Assembly (NCBI GenBank): GCA_946699065.1
Contig: CAMPDV010000111.1
Location: forward strand, 496,001-560,000
Direction: 5' to 3'
DNA length: 64,000 nt
DNA from: Loxodes magnus
Lineage: Eukaryota; Ciliophora; Karyorelictea; Loxodida; Loxodidae
Of this stretch, positions 1-11,578 are shown one piece after another (the first letter of the stretch is position 1; every line of letters starts with the position of its first letter). Below the pieces are notes generated by a model. That model worked only from the letters and a program-made list of their open reading frames with translations. It was not told the DNA's origin and did no database searches. The translations under genes and the position numbers were made by a program.

Positions 1-970
1 GGCAAGATATTAAATTCATTTAGACCCATATATTATTGCTTACTTTCAATTATTAAAATCCTTGCTATTATCTACTTGTCTATTATCTACTTGTCTATTA
101 TCTTAAAATACTTATTTTATTAATTTTCATTCTTCATAAAAAAGATAATTCTTCGTAAGAAGAAATGCTGCTTGGCTTTAAGGTAGACTAGCACATGCTT
201 AATGCTCATAGCTAGTTTAAAGTAGCTAGAACATCCCTTTTAAAAATTATAAAAGCTGATATTTGAAGAGTTTTCTATTAAAAGCTGAACTATTAACAAA
301 ATAGTACGAACTACACTGAGATTTAAATCCTTTTTAAATGAAATAAAATTAAATCTTTCTAAATTTTGATATATTTACCTCAAAAATACGAAGAATAAGA
401 GAGTTATCTCTAGATATAAAAATAGAGAATCAGCAATTTAAATTCTAATTAAGTTCGTATTAATAATTTTGCTATTAAGTTGAATATCAATATCTTAGTA
501 TATCAACTCGAAAAGTTAAAGGCCTAATTATAATAAAAAGATTTGATTTGCATTTATTTAGCCTTGTATCTTATTAAATTATTGATATAATAGACTCTCT
601 TAATTATTCTAAAATAAAATATTTATATTAGCATAGTTTTCTTAGAAAGGAACTGCAAAATTTATTAGTGGAATCACTTATATAAATACCTTAATTGTTT
701 TATATATAAGATTTGTAATATCTTAAATTAATGTAACTTGATTATATCTAACTATCTCTTGATTATAATCATAAAAAATCATTCTGGATGAGATTTGTTA
801 AAAGACTAAATGAGTTGTGATTTTAAATTTATTTGGAAATAGAAAAGCATCATTAGTTTTGATAGCAATTATTTTATTTTCACATCATATGCAAGGTGAA
901 GTGAATCTTAAACAAATATTAATATATATAGTAGCAAACTAAGGTAGAATTATAAGCTTATGAGAAGCTA
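1..970 (+). CDS. possible partial coding stretch, unrecognised
   Basis: Reading codons from base 3, with TAA/TAG as Gln and TGA as Trp, gives a continuous product. It has a hydrophobic stretch around bases 60-130 and then a more polar part around bases 140-330 containing Lys, Asp, Glu, Ala and Val. No family is recognised. The 5' end lies outside the window and no convincing 3' end is visible, so the right boundary is arbitrary. In this code most frames are open, so openness is not evidence; only the amino-acid composition around 140-330 and 786-900 speaks for coding. This may be non-coding. Confidence 0.15.
65..103. repeat. 15-bp tandem repeat, 2.6 copies
   Basis: The unit CTATTATCTACTTGT occurs at 65-79 and 80-94, followed by nine matching bases at 95-103. 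It is a perfect short tandem repeat. If the frame starting at base 3 is coding, it would encode a repeated Tyr-Tyr-Leu-Leu-Val. It may simply be a minisatellite. Confidence 0.9.
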
Positions 971-2365
971 TTTATAACTTATACTATTTAATAAGTTATT
1001 ACTACTAACTTCATTATCTTTAATTTTATTCTTTAATAAAGAACAAAGGTATTAAATGCTAAAGAAAATTAACCCTTATTAATTGAAGATTTTAAACTAA
1101 AATTAAAGACATTTATGGTTATATGATGATTATATAAATATATAGAGTTTTGGTTTAAAGTCTAAATTAAAAAATTATGAAAGACTTATAAAAAGCTCCT
1201 TAAGAGAAAAAATGAAATATACTTAAATAAAATTTAAATTTAGACAGATAAAGAAAATAATTATTCTTATATTAATAAAAAGTGAACTCATAGAAAGTGA
1301 CTTAGATATGCTTAGAAACTTAATATAATTTATCTAAGCTTTAAAGATAAAGATTTAATCCATAAAATAAATAAAAATAGACTATAAGCAAAAAGTTTTG
1401 AAAACATAATAAATTGAAATTTCAAGTCTTAAGCAAGAATATAAGAAGGAAGGAGCAAATTTTAAAATTTTCAGTCGTTTAATTAATAGATTCACAAAAT
1501 TTCTAAATATTTATATTATATTACATTTAGCGATTGCTAGTCATAATATTTAATTTAGACTGGAAATAATTTTATTTATATTCTTAGCCTCTAAATTTTA
1601 AAATTTAATCATTTTGAAAAAGTAAAAATTAGACTTAAAATAACTAATATAATTTAAATTTGCCTCATGTGAATCTCAACAATTTTACTTTGCCTACTAA
1701 TAAAGCTTTAGATAATAAGGAAATTAAATATTATAAAATTAATTAAAATTTTGAGTTTAGTTGAAAAATTTTATTTCAAAGAAAGATAAATCAGCTTATT
1801 TATTTAAGATATAATAAAAATTAAAAAATAATTATTTTTTATTTTAGCTTCAATTTTAAAATATTTTATCGAAACTGTAAATTTTTTAGTTTATTCCGAC
1901 TTTTTTTAAAAGACTAGAAATTTTAATTTTAGTACTCACAATAAAATTAAATGAGAAATTAAGCTTTAAGAAAAAATGTAATGCTTAGTAAAATAAAACT
2001 TATATTAAAATAAAATTTTGAATAACTAAAATGATTTTATTGAAAATGGAATTCCTAGAGTAAAGCCTTAGAGAAATAGTTATCTATATACAATCAAATA
2101 AATTTTAATTTATATTTAAGAAATTCGTTAAATCAAAGTTCTCAGCTTTTTAAAGTTATTTATTTTACAAAATACTGAATTAATTACTTCTTTTTATTTC
2201 TAAGTTTAACCTCTGTTGTCACTTACATTCTAGTAGTTAGAAATTGATTGATAATTCAATCAAATTTCTTTGAACTATTTGTAATAATTATGTATAAAGA
2301 AAGCTTTAAAATTTAATAATTGAAAGATTTAAATTTATTTATATGGACTATTTCTTTTTATTTAG
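971..2365. other. AT-rich spacer, nothing recognised
   Basis: Mostly A+T homopolymer-like sequence with no family motif in any frame. A short + strand reading around 1200-1480 has some charged residues but no start, stop or similarity that would justify a gene. Confidence 0.5.
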
Positions 2366-4678
2366 TCAAACAAAATCTTATATTAGCGACTGATAAACAA
2401 TAAAATTGACTTTTATTAATAAAAATTAATAAATTAGAGAAAAATACTTCTTCAAAAGATAGAAAATATATTTATTTAGAATGTAGAAATTGGTCGTGTT
2501 TAAAAAAGAGAAAATTAAGAGTTATTCCTTAAATTAAAAATCTTCATTATTTAACTAATTCTATTTTAAAATGCGCCTTTGATAATAGAGGGCATATGCG
2601 TTTTAAGTTTGAACATTTCTACATTCACTTACACAAGAATCATTAAACTCATGTCATTTATTTCCTACTTTTGCATATGCTCAGTAATGACCTCCACTTG
2701 CACTTCCCGAATGAATATTAACTGCGTATAAATCATATTTCGTGTTTTCGATATAATCTTCTGGTAAAAATTGTTTTAAGTCCAATTCTTCAAAATATTC
2801 AACGTTTTTATCATTTTTTTCTATTTGATAAGGTTTTTATAAGAATCTTTTAATATAAATAATTAAAATTTAAGGTATTTTATATAAATTTAATTATTTA
2901 TATCCATCGACATGTTTCTTACAGTTTTTGCAATAAAACTTGTTTTCTTCTTCTAATTTCTCTTTTAACTATAAAAATCTAAAGCAGTCATAGATATTTA
3001 TTTAATTATTACTTGGAATATTTAAGCTTTATTTTATTTACTTAAATTATCTTTCTTAAAATATTTATTTCTGGCTTTTATCTAAACTGTTAAAGACTAC
3101 TTTTAGTATAAAGTTACTCTTAGATATTAGTTACTCAACTGTTTCATTTTATTTTAATAAATGACCCTTTTCACAACTCTATAATTAGCAAAATAGACAT
3201 CTATTTTACTCTTAGACTTGATTATTTTCTATCTAAGTGTTATAGTTTGAGTTTGATTAATTTAGTAATTAAAAAAGCTATTATTAGGATTACTAAGCTA
3301 TTATAAATATTTGAAAAGAATAGTTTTCATTAGAATTAGTTTGTAAATATTTTTGTTATACTTATTAATAGATATCATTTGCTGAATATTACAATTCTAT
3401 TATTTCAGAAATTCCTTTATTTAACTATTCTTATTCTTCTTAGGTATCTTATTTAATCTCTTAATCTAATTTAACTTCATTGTAACTTTAATCTTATTGA
3501 AACTAAATAAAAGTTCTATACATATTTCTTTCAAGAGATTGTATTTCATATGCTAAAATTATTTCTTCATCTAAATTTGATAGAAAATTTCCTAAAGGTT
3601 TATAAGTTTCTACTTTACTATTTGTTTTAGTTTAAATTAATAAAATACTTTGTTCGCTTTTTTTAACTTTGCTAATTACTAAATTTTTAAACTCTTTTAT
3701 CTCTTAAAATGGATAAAATTAAATCTTCATTTATTCAATGGGATCAGAATAGTTTGATGGAACGAATATTACTTGATAGTTATTTATAGTTTATTTAGGA
3801 ATTTCTACACAGAATAGTTAAAATGGATCAAAGATTACTGAATCTTATTAGCAAGTATTACAGATTAAAGTTGATTTAAGTTATCCATGCATTAAATTTA
3901 CTATAAAGGAATCATTTCTTTTCTTATATCTAGCCCAACATTCTCCTGATACTTCTTTATCAGGTCTTCCATTGCTAGATTTTCCTTCAATGTAAGGCTT
4001 TTTAGTAATTTTATTTAAGTCTTCATGTAAAGCATCAAGTAAAAAATTAATGAACTATTAGGAATCATGTTATCTACCTTATGTAAATTAAGGAGCAAAT
4101 TATGCTATTAAATTTCTAAATTTAGAAGGTGAATAACTACCACTTTTTTGATTTTATGTTTAATGAACTATATTTGCAAATTCTTAGGTTAAAACTCCTT
4201 TTGTTCCAAAAGAATTATTCTTATTAATTTTTTCTTCTCATAAACTAGAAAGAAAATATTAAGATAAAGGCTAAGTATGTATCAAGCACTATAATCCAGA
4301 ATTCATTCAGCAAGTATTTCCTAAGTTATTAAATCCAATTTTACTCAATGAAATAGATTCCTAATTTTCTAAAAATGTAGATTGAAATAACTCCTTTTCT
4401 GGTTCGATCTAAACATCAACATCTTAATTTAAGCTTAATTTCGAATTTTTTTCATTGAAAGATGTGTTTGTTTAATGAATGCCTCATTCTTAATCAACTT
4501 TATCTCCTAATGACCTTTCTTTCTATTTATTTTAAGATCCATTATCGGAAAATATGCTTTATACTTATATGCTTTCATCCGGTTAGGTATTCTCGTTTTA
4601 GCATTTGCAACAAAGTAAAGCGCAAACGAGACAGTGAAAAAACTTATAAGCTCTTTAAAGTAATTTATTACAAACCAT
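2366..4678 (-). CDS. ubiquitin-specific protease (USP / UCH type 2)
   Basis: Deubiquitinating cysteine protease, 770 residues if it ends at the TGA at 2366-2368. The Cys box [20 protein letters not shown] lies near residue 120 with catalytic Cys at 123; the Trp after it is a TGA codon. The Gln-Asp box (GRQHDSQQF) follows, then paired cysteines (CNTC, CKNC) of the USP finger, then the His box ([17 protein letters not shown], His 664) and the usual end motif YALYYQRR near 2570. The ATG at 4676-4678 is the first in this frame, ahead of a Cys- and Gln-rich N-terminus. The final ~65 residues after QRR lack similarity; a TAA at about 2527-2535 would be the family's normal end if TAA can stop. Many TAA/TAG codons are read as Gln inside conserved blocks. 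No intron is needed. The family is certain; the two ends are less so. Confidence 0.93.
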
Positions 4679-6762
4679 TTAAAATATTAGATCGAAAGGT
4701 AAAATATTAAAATAACTAGTAAAATTATAAAATAAATATAAAATTAAATAGCTATAGATATATTTCATTTATTTCCTTCTTAAAAGCTTTTATTTCTTAG
4801 ACATATTTAAAATTATTATTTCTCAGTATTTTAAATTAAGTTATGCTTGGTATTTATATACTTCTTTTAACTTCTTTATTTTTTAATCAATTTTTATATA
4901 TATTTATATTATAAAAAAATTAAAATTTAATTACCCCTTTTTATTCGCAAAATATTATATTTTTAAGTTTAATTTTAAGCTTATATTATTTTATTTGAGT
5001 AGTTGGTTATAACACAATCAAACAGGAAAATTATATTAAATTCAACTAGTAAAAAATTGATTTTAGTTGGACTATCTAATAGAGTATATAATTTAAAAAT
5101 TTTAAAGATTTTTTATTATCTATATCTATTAATCTACAGCTTAAATTTACATTTATTAAAGTCATAAAATTACTAATTTATTACTAATTTTATTTGAAAA
5201 ACTAATTTTTTTTACTTTTTTTGTTCAATAGTTCAAAGTATATTACAAAAATGCCTTTATTTATTATAAAATATTTTAATTGGAAGGATATTTAACATAC
5301 GCTAAAGTTGTAATTTTATAAAATTGGAATTAAAATTAAATTGATAGCTTTATTTATTATAAAAACAATTAGAATTATCTATTTATATGATTTAATCCTT
5401 TTTTATAATCTAAATCCTTAAAATTTTAATTATAGTATTTATGCATTTAAAACAATAAACCAATTAATTTTAAAAAATCTAGTTCTAGCCTTATTTGATT
5501 TAATATACTTTTGACTTAATTTAATTTTAATTTTCTTACATTTTGTTTAAAAATATTGCTAGATGTCTTTATCCGAACTTTACCTTTATTTTATACTAAG
5601 TAATTTGAACTATTACTACAAAGAAATTATTAGTTTCAATCATAGAAGATTTACCAAAATCTAAAGCTTATTATTAAATATTTAATATAATTATTAGATA
5701 TAATAATAAAGTTTAGTTATAAAAGAAAAGATTAAGTATATGAAAATTAAAATAAGTACAATCCAAAAAATTAAAAAAGCAGAGATAATTTTTATACTTT
5801 AGCCTCATAAATATCAATAAATATGAATGTAGATATAAACATTCTTTAAGTATTTTATATGTTAAATTCAAATGAAGAAAAATATAATCAATAGATCCTG
5901 TAAAAAATAATATATTTAACTATAAAAACTTGTTTAAAAACCCTTTTAAATTTATGATTTGGATAATTAAAATTTATTATGGAAATTCTTAATATTTTTG
6001 TCAATATTCTATTTTCTTTAAAAAAATCTAAAATTTAAATTAATAAAAAAGCAAACTAAACTTTATGAAAATTTAGCAAGCAAAATCTCATTTAATTATT
6101 TAAAAATAAAGTATTATTTTTATTTTTATTATTATTATATTTTAAATCTAAAATTTTTGTTGATATTTATAATAATTTTACTTTAAATAACTTACTTTTA
6201 ATAAGCTAGAATATATTTATTTATTTATAATTAAAAATTCTTTTATAATTATTACATACTTAGAATTTAAATAATAAACATTTTCTATTTATTTTTTTAA
6301 AATAAATTTTTGTTCAAAAACATTAAATAAAAGCTTCTATTATTTAATTTGATAGAAGAAAGAATTAATAAATATTTTTATAATTTATAATAGAATCTTA
6401 AATTGAAATATTCAAATTATTTTTTTTATCACAGAAACATTTTATTTGAAGCTTTTAATTAAAAATTATATTTGTAAGAAAATTAAAAAAGATATGTATA
6501 AATATTTTTTTAATATTTTCTTTTTAACATATAATGCAATAAGATAATATAATATAATATAATTAAATAAATTAAGATTTTGATTAATTTTCATTTATTA
6601 TTCTATAAAAAATTTTAAGCTTATACTTTACTGAGTATTATTAAAATTATTTGTATATTATATTTAAAATTTTCCTTTAATTGAATTAGTTTATTTTGTT
6701 TTTCTGACTTATTTTAAATCAAAAAAATTTATATTTTTTTATAATTTATTTTATCTGAAAAA
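4679..6762. other. very AT-rich spacer
   Basis: Among the most AT-rich 2 kb of the window, with long A and T runs. It includes the upstream region of the USP gene. No gene, RNA or repeat was recognised. Confidence 0.6.
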
Positions 6763-7800
6763 ATGCATTACTCAAATATAAAACTAAGAAAATATAATTA
6801 TAAAAAAATTCTCATTTAGGGACATTTTACAGTATTTTTGAATTTATTTAATCTAATATATTTCTTTTTTGCTGCTTATTTATTTATTTATTTTAATAAA
6901 AACTCTAAATCTAAATTAAATAAAAGCAGTTTAAGGTAAAATTATAAATACCTAACATTTTATTTTTTGATATGCTTATTTTAAATTTAAATCTTAATTC
7001 TTTATTATATATTTCATACAATTTTTATTGCCTAGTTTTATAATTATAAGCCATTTCAAAATAAGAATTTCTCATTTTACTTCAAACATAAATAGTAATA
7101 TTATTAATGTTTTTCTAAAATCTACGATATCACATGAAAAGAGATATTGCTTATAATTTTCGAAAATAATAATTATTAATTCCAAGTTTTTAAATTTGCT
7201 AATGGTTATAAATTTCTAAATGCTTAATATGCTGCTTAACTGTTATATTTTTAACTTAATTTTATACCTTAATAATTTAAATCTTAATTCCAAGATGATG
7301 TTATTGATGTTTTCCCATAAACTGAGTGAAAAGTATTAATCTTTAACTTTAGAGATATTTTTAATTTTTTCTTTTAAATTATTACTTGATATTTTAAATG
7401 GAGTAATGAGTAGACTAAAGAAATTGGTAAAGTGGGCTGCTTTAGTGTCATAAATCCTGGAAATAATTTTTAGTTTCCTTTTTTCCTTGTGGATGATCTT
7501 GGTAATATTACTAAATGCGCTAGAAGATAGATGAAAATGGTGAGATTGCTTGCTGTCTATCCTTTTTTTGTTGTTGATGTGGATGCGCTGCAAGTAGAAA
7601 AGCAATCAGAGATACTTATTTCATAGAGAGTAATTCTTTGTATGACTGCTTTTCTCATTTTTTCTGTCATCCATGCGCGACATCTCAAGAGTGGAGAGAG
7701 ATTTAATAAGTGTAATATCTTGAAAAGTAAAACAAAGGACAATCTAAAGATTCAGCAAAAATAAATAAAAAATAGATTTTAATTTAAAACATACAAATGA
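6763..7800 (+). CDS. hypothetical membrane-like protein
   Basis: The 3' half (about 7290-7800) is clearly more G+C rich than its surroundings. In this frame it gives a balanced product with motifs such as GKVGCFSVINPGNNF and FVVDVDALQVEKQSEI, then a hydrophobic helix, and ends at a TGA at 7798-7800. Two antisense standard-code ORFs here (7336-7605, 7557-7742) are its shadows. The 5' half is AT-rich and reads as hydrophobic segments. The ATG at 6763 is simply the farthest plausible start, so the true start may be inside and an intron may be missed. If the whole frame is used it has 345 residues. No family is recognised. Confidence 0.45.
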
Positions 7801-10130
7801 AGGAAAAGTTAAGAAACCAAAGTTCTTTAAAAGATAGCACTCAATTGAGCAATTCAATTATTAAAAACCTTGATGTAAATTAATTAATAATAGATGATTT
7901 TAATATTATGAAGTTTAAATACTTTCTAAGCTTTAAGCCATAAAAAATTAAAAAAGCTAAATTAAAAAATTACTCGATAAGTTTTTTATTAGGTCTATAA
8001 AACTAAAATTAAAAACAAATTAATGAATTTCTTAGAAAACTTTTGCTATTAAACAGATAAAATGCTTATTTATAAATCTTTAAGTTCTTAAAATATTCTT
8101 TGCCATTCTTTTTCAATAAGCTTCATAGATATAAAATTTTAATATATCTTTATTCTAATTAATTATAGTTTAAAAATAATTTTATTATAGTTTACAATTT
8201 AATTTTCATATACTATTTATAAACTATTTATTTCTTATTTAGTTAAATCCTTTCAAAATTGAAACCTTAGGAAACCACACTTAGTTCAATAGATATTTTA
8301 CCTTTTTATTAAAGTTTTGTCCTATTTTTTTAAATACAAAATATTCTGCTATCTAAAATAAAAATTTAATATTTATAATTGACATACCATTTAATAGCTT
8401 CATTCTATTATCCTCTTTATTTTAAACCCTTCATTTATATATATCAATTAAAAATACCTTAATCTCTATTATTTATAAATTATACTCTATTTATATCCTT
8501 ATTTGAAACTAATTAGTTATAAAATCTTCAGAAATTATTAAAAGCTTGTAAGATTCTCAAATTTAAACAATTCCCTATTTTTCATGATGTAGAAATAATA
8601 ATAAGCTTAATTTGTTTTATCTTAACTTATATAGCTAAATATAGAAATAATTATATATAAAGGCTAGTCCTTTTGTTTATAATTTAGGAATTAATAGTTA
8701 TGCAATTTCTGCTTATTAAGGGCTATAGAAATTTATTTTATTAATAATCTCATTTATTTTTTTATCTTACTAGGAGGAATATTTTCAATATCCTGCTCAT
8801 TATTAATATTTTGCTAAAAGGGCTTAATTTTATTTGATTTAAGAATTTGAAGAAAAAAAATTTTTGAAATAGATGCTAACAATAAAATAGATACCTAGTG
8901 CTTCTTAAAAGGAATTGCTTACTATATTGTTAAAAATTATTTAATTTGCTAATATTTTAGTGTCTGATTTATCAGATTTTATCCATAAAGAGTAAAATAG
9001 AAATGAGATAGTTGTGAGAGAAAATATAGAGAGCTAGCAATTATTTTTAATGATAATTATTTGAAGTTTTTGTTTTAAAAATAAATTGAGTTATCTCATT
9101 GCTTTTATATTAGCTTAATATATCTATCACATAAATATTAGGTCTATATTTAGACAACTTGTCTAAGCTTTAACGAATAAAGAGAAGTGTATTCCTTATT
9201 TTTAAGCATAGTATAAAAATATTTTTAAAATTTCTTAGAAAATCTTTTGTAAGGAATTATTGAAAAGAAAATTAGAAATGCACAAGTTGAAAAAATTGAA
9301 AGATTGATAAACTACTCAAATGAAAGAGAAGGGATTAAAGGAGGGTCCTATTTAAGTAAATTTACATGATGAATTCAAGCAAGAAACTTAATTGAGGATT
9401 AATGAAAAATAAAAATTTATTTAAGCATAATATGCATATTATATCCAACGTAACTAAGCAACTATGTTCCAATATTCAAAATATTGAAAATTTTATATCT
9501 ATTGCTATTATTAAATATACTTAGAAATAACTTCAACTAAGAATATATATTCGATAATTAAATTGATAATTTATAAAATTTATTTTGGAAAGCTTTAATA
9601 AAACAACTAGAATAAAAAAACTTATAATGGTTATTTAATAAATTAAATTTTAGATATCTTATTAAAATTATTATTAAAAAAACTGATAAAATTAAGTATA
9701 ATCTTATTTATTTTACTCTCTATAAATTTTTATCTTTAAATAAACTGCTCGTTCTCTATATCTTTATTTCTAGGAAATGTTTCATTTGAAAAAAAAAAGT
9801 TAAAATTTATTGGTTTATTAATAGTAGGAGCTATTTTAAACCTAAAGTTCTAGAGAAAATAAATGAAAGAGGAATTTATGGTTTTATATCTAAGTGATTT
9901 AAACTTAAAAATTGGAAAAAATAAAGTGAGTTGTATCTTTATTTGTGCTAGAACTATTAGAATAATTCGTAAAAATTATAATTCAATACTTTATAATTTA
10001 ATATCTAGCATTTTTCTAGGGTCTACTAAATCTAAAAGTTATTTGTAAATTTTAAAGCTTATTCGCTAATTATTATCTTAAATAAACAAATTTATTTATA
10101 ATAAATTAAGAAAAATAAGTTATTAAAATA
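7801..10130. other. AT-rich spacer with a possible unassigned + strand gene
   Basis: A + strand frame from the ATG at 8873 to roughly 9430 has a moderately charged product (for example a Lys-rich stretch near 9260-9400) and stays open through 10048. No family, stop or start context supports it. The rest is AT-rich. Treat as unannotated. Confidence 0.25.
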
Positions 10131-10210
10131 TGACAGCGGTGGGATTTGAACCCACGCCCCGAAAGACTAGCGCCTGAAGCTAGCGCCTTAGACCACTCGG
10201 CCACACTGTC
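10131..10210 (-). tRNA. tRNA-Leu (anticodon CAG)
   Basis: An 80-nt class II tRNA on the minus strand. The acceptor stem GACAGTG pairs with CGCTGTC with discriminator A. The anticodon stem CTAGC/GCTAG closes loop TTCAGGC, giving CAG, which reads the CTG codon. There is a leucine-type variable arm, and the T arm is GTGGG-TTCAAAT-CCCAC. There is no intron and CCA is not encoded. A run of five T follows on the transcribed strand at about 10111-10115, suitable for pol III termination. The A and B boxes are intact. Confidence 0.97.
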
Positions 10211-11578
10211 TTGTTATTTTATTAATAATATTCTATTAATAATCTTGACTTAGTTTGCCTTTAAATAATGTCTCATAAACAAAATTTAAAAAACAAAATT
10301 TATTTATAAATAATCATAAAACTATCTAAAATGGTTCTATTTGAGAATTTTTAAGCAGATATATTTTATGGAATAAAACCTGGCTATGATATTTTCTTTG
10401 CTGCTAATTTATTTCTTTATATATTACTTTACTCATAATTTAAGAATCTGACTGTTTTAGTTTTTAACTTATGCCTAAGTATTAAATTTTTTTATTTTAA
10501 TGAAGGATTTTTTTCCCAAAATAACTTAAAAATGCTAAAATTAATATTTTTGAGACTTAGCTTATACATCCCATGCTTTAATTATTTCATAACTTTAGAA
10601 AATATCTAAAAATAGTGATTTTATTTGGAAATTATATATTCTGCAGTTTTAAATTAGCCTTAAAGAAATATTCTGTTTATATTTTATTAAAGAACATTCA
10701 AAAAATACTAGAAAAGTAGTGATATAGTTGTTTCTAAAATTAAAAATAATAATATATAAAACTTTAGGGTTCTTGCTTATTATTAAAATTATCAAAATTT
10801 ATCTTACTTAAATTTAAATTTTATTGCTATTTATTACTTGAACAATATTTATTTTACATATTTGCTTCACATAATTTTGATTTAATTGTCTATAATAAAT
10901 TTTGAATATCTCGCTTCTCTTTTTTACATGAATATTTGATGGAAAATATTTAGCAAAATTATTAAATTTATTCATAAAGCCTTAAAATAAAGTTTTAAAT
11001 GGTAACTATTCTGATTAAATCTTTTAAAATTCTTGAATAGAGAATAATGATATGATGATATCTTCTACTAGGTGAAAGTTAAATTATTATTAAACAAATA
11101 AATAATAAAAACTAATGTAATTAAGTTTTTAAAAACATTACTATTTTCTAAAGCTTAGCAAATAATTTAAATGATGTTCTATTACATTTTTATTATTATT
11201 TAAGAATAATCATTTACATAGATATAATTATATATCCCATTCTTTACTTTTAAGTATTTATAAAATAATAACTTTTGCTTACTATAAATGAATTTAGTAT
11301 GAAACTTTTCTAAATGCATTTTAATTGTATAATTAGTTTGCTCAACGATTATTAATGTAAGTGCTTCCATGAAAAATTTAAATTTCATTTATAGCTTAAA
11401 ATATAAAATTGTATTAGGCTAAAATTTAAATACTCATTTTGCATTTTTAAATAAAGTTTATACCATCAACTATACTAATTTCCACTCTCATATCTTTTCT
11501 TAATGACTTGAGATAATTAAATAATAATAAGCTGGGAGATAAATATAAATTAGTATAATGATTATTTTATTTTAGAAA
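10211..11578. other. spacer downstream of the kinase gene
   Basis: AT-rich. The part next to the kinase (11200-11570) could be coding in the kinase frame if the TGA at 11579-11581 is read as Trp; that reading has a reasonable composition down to about 11250. Otherwise nothing is recognised. Confidence 0.35.

Noticed and set aside
4462..4710. Standard-code ORF of 82 aa on the + strand
   Set aside because: It overlaps antisense to the N-terminus of the ubiquitin protease, whose frame is fixed by the Cys box.
7336..7742. Two overlapping minus-strand standard-code ORFs
   Set aside because: The plus-strand frame ending at TGA 7800 has much better protein composition; these are shadows.
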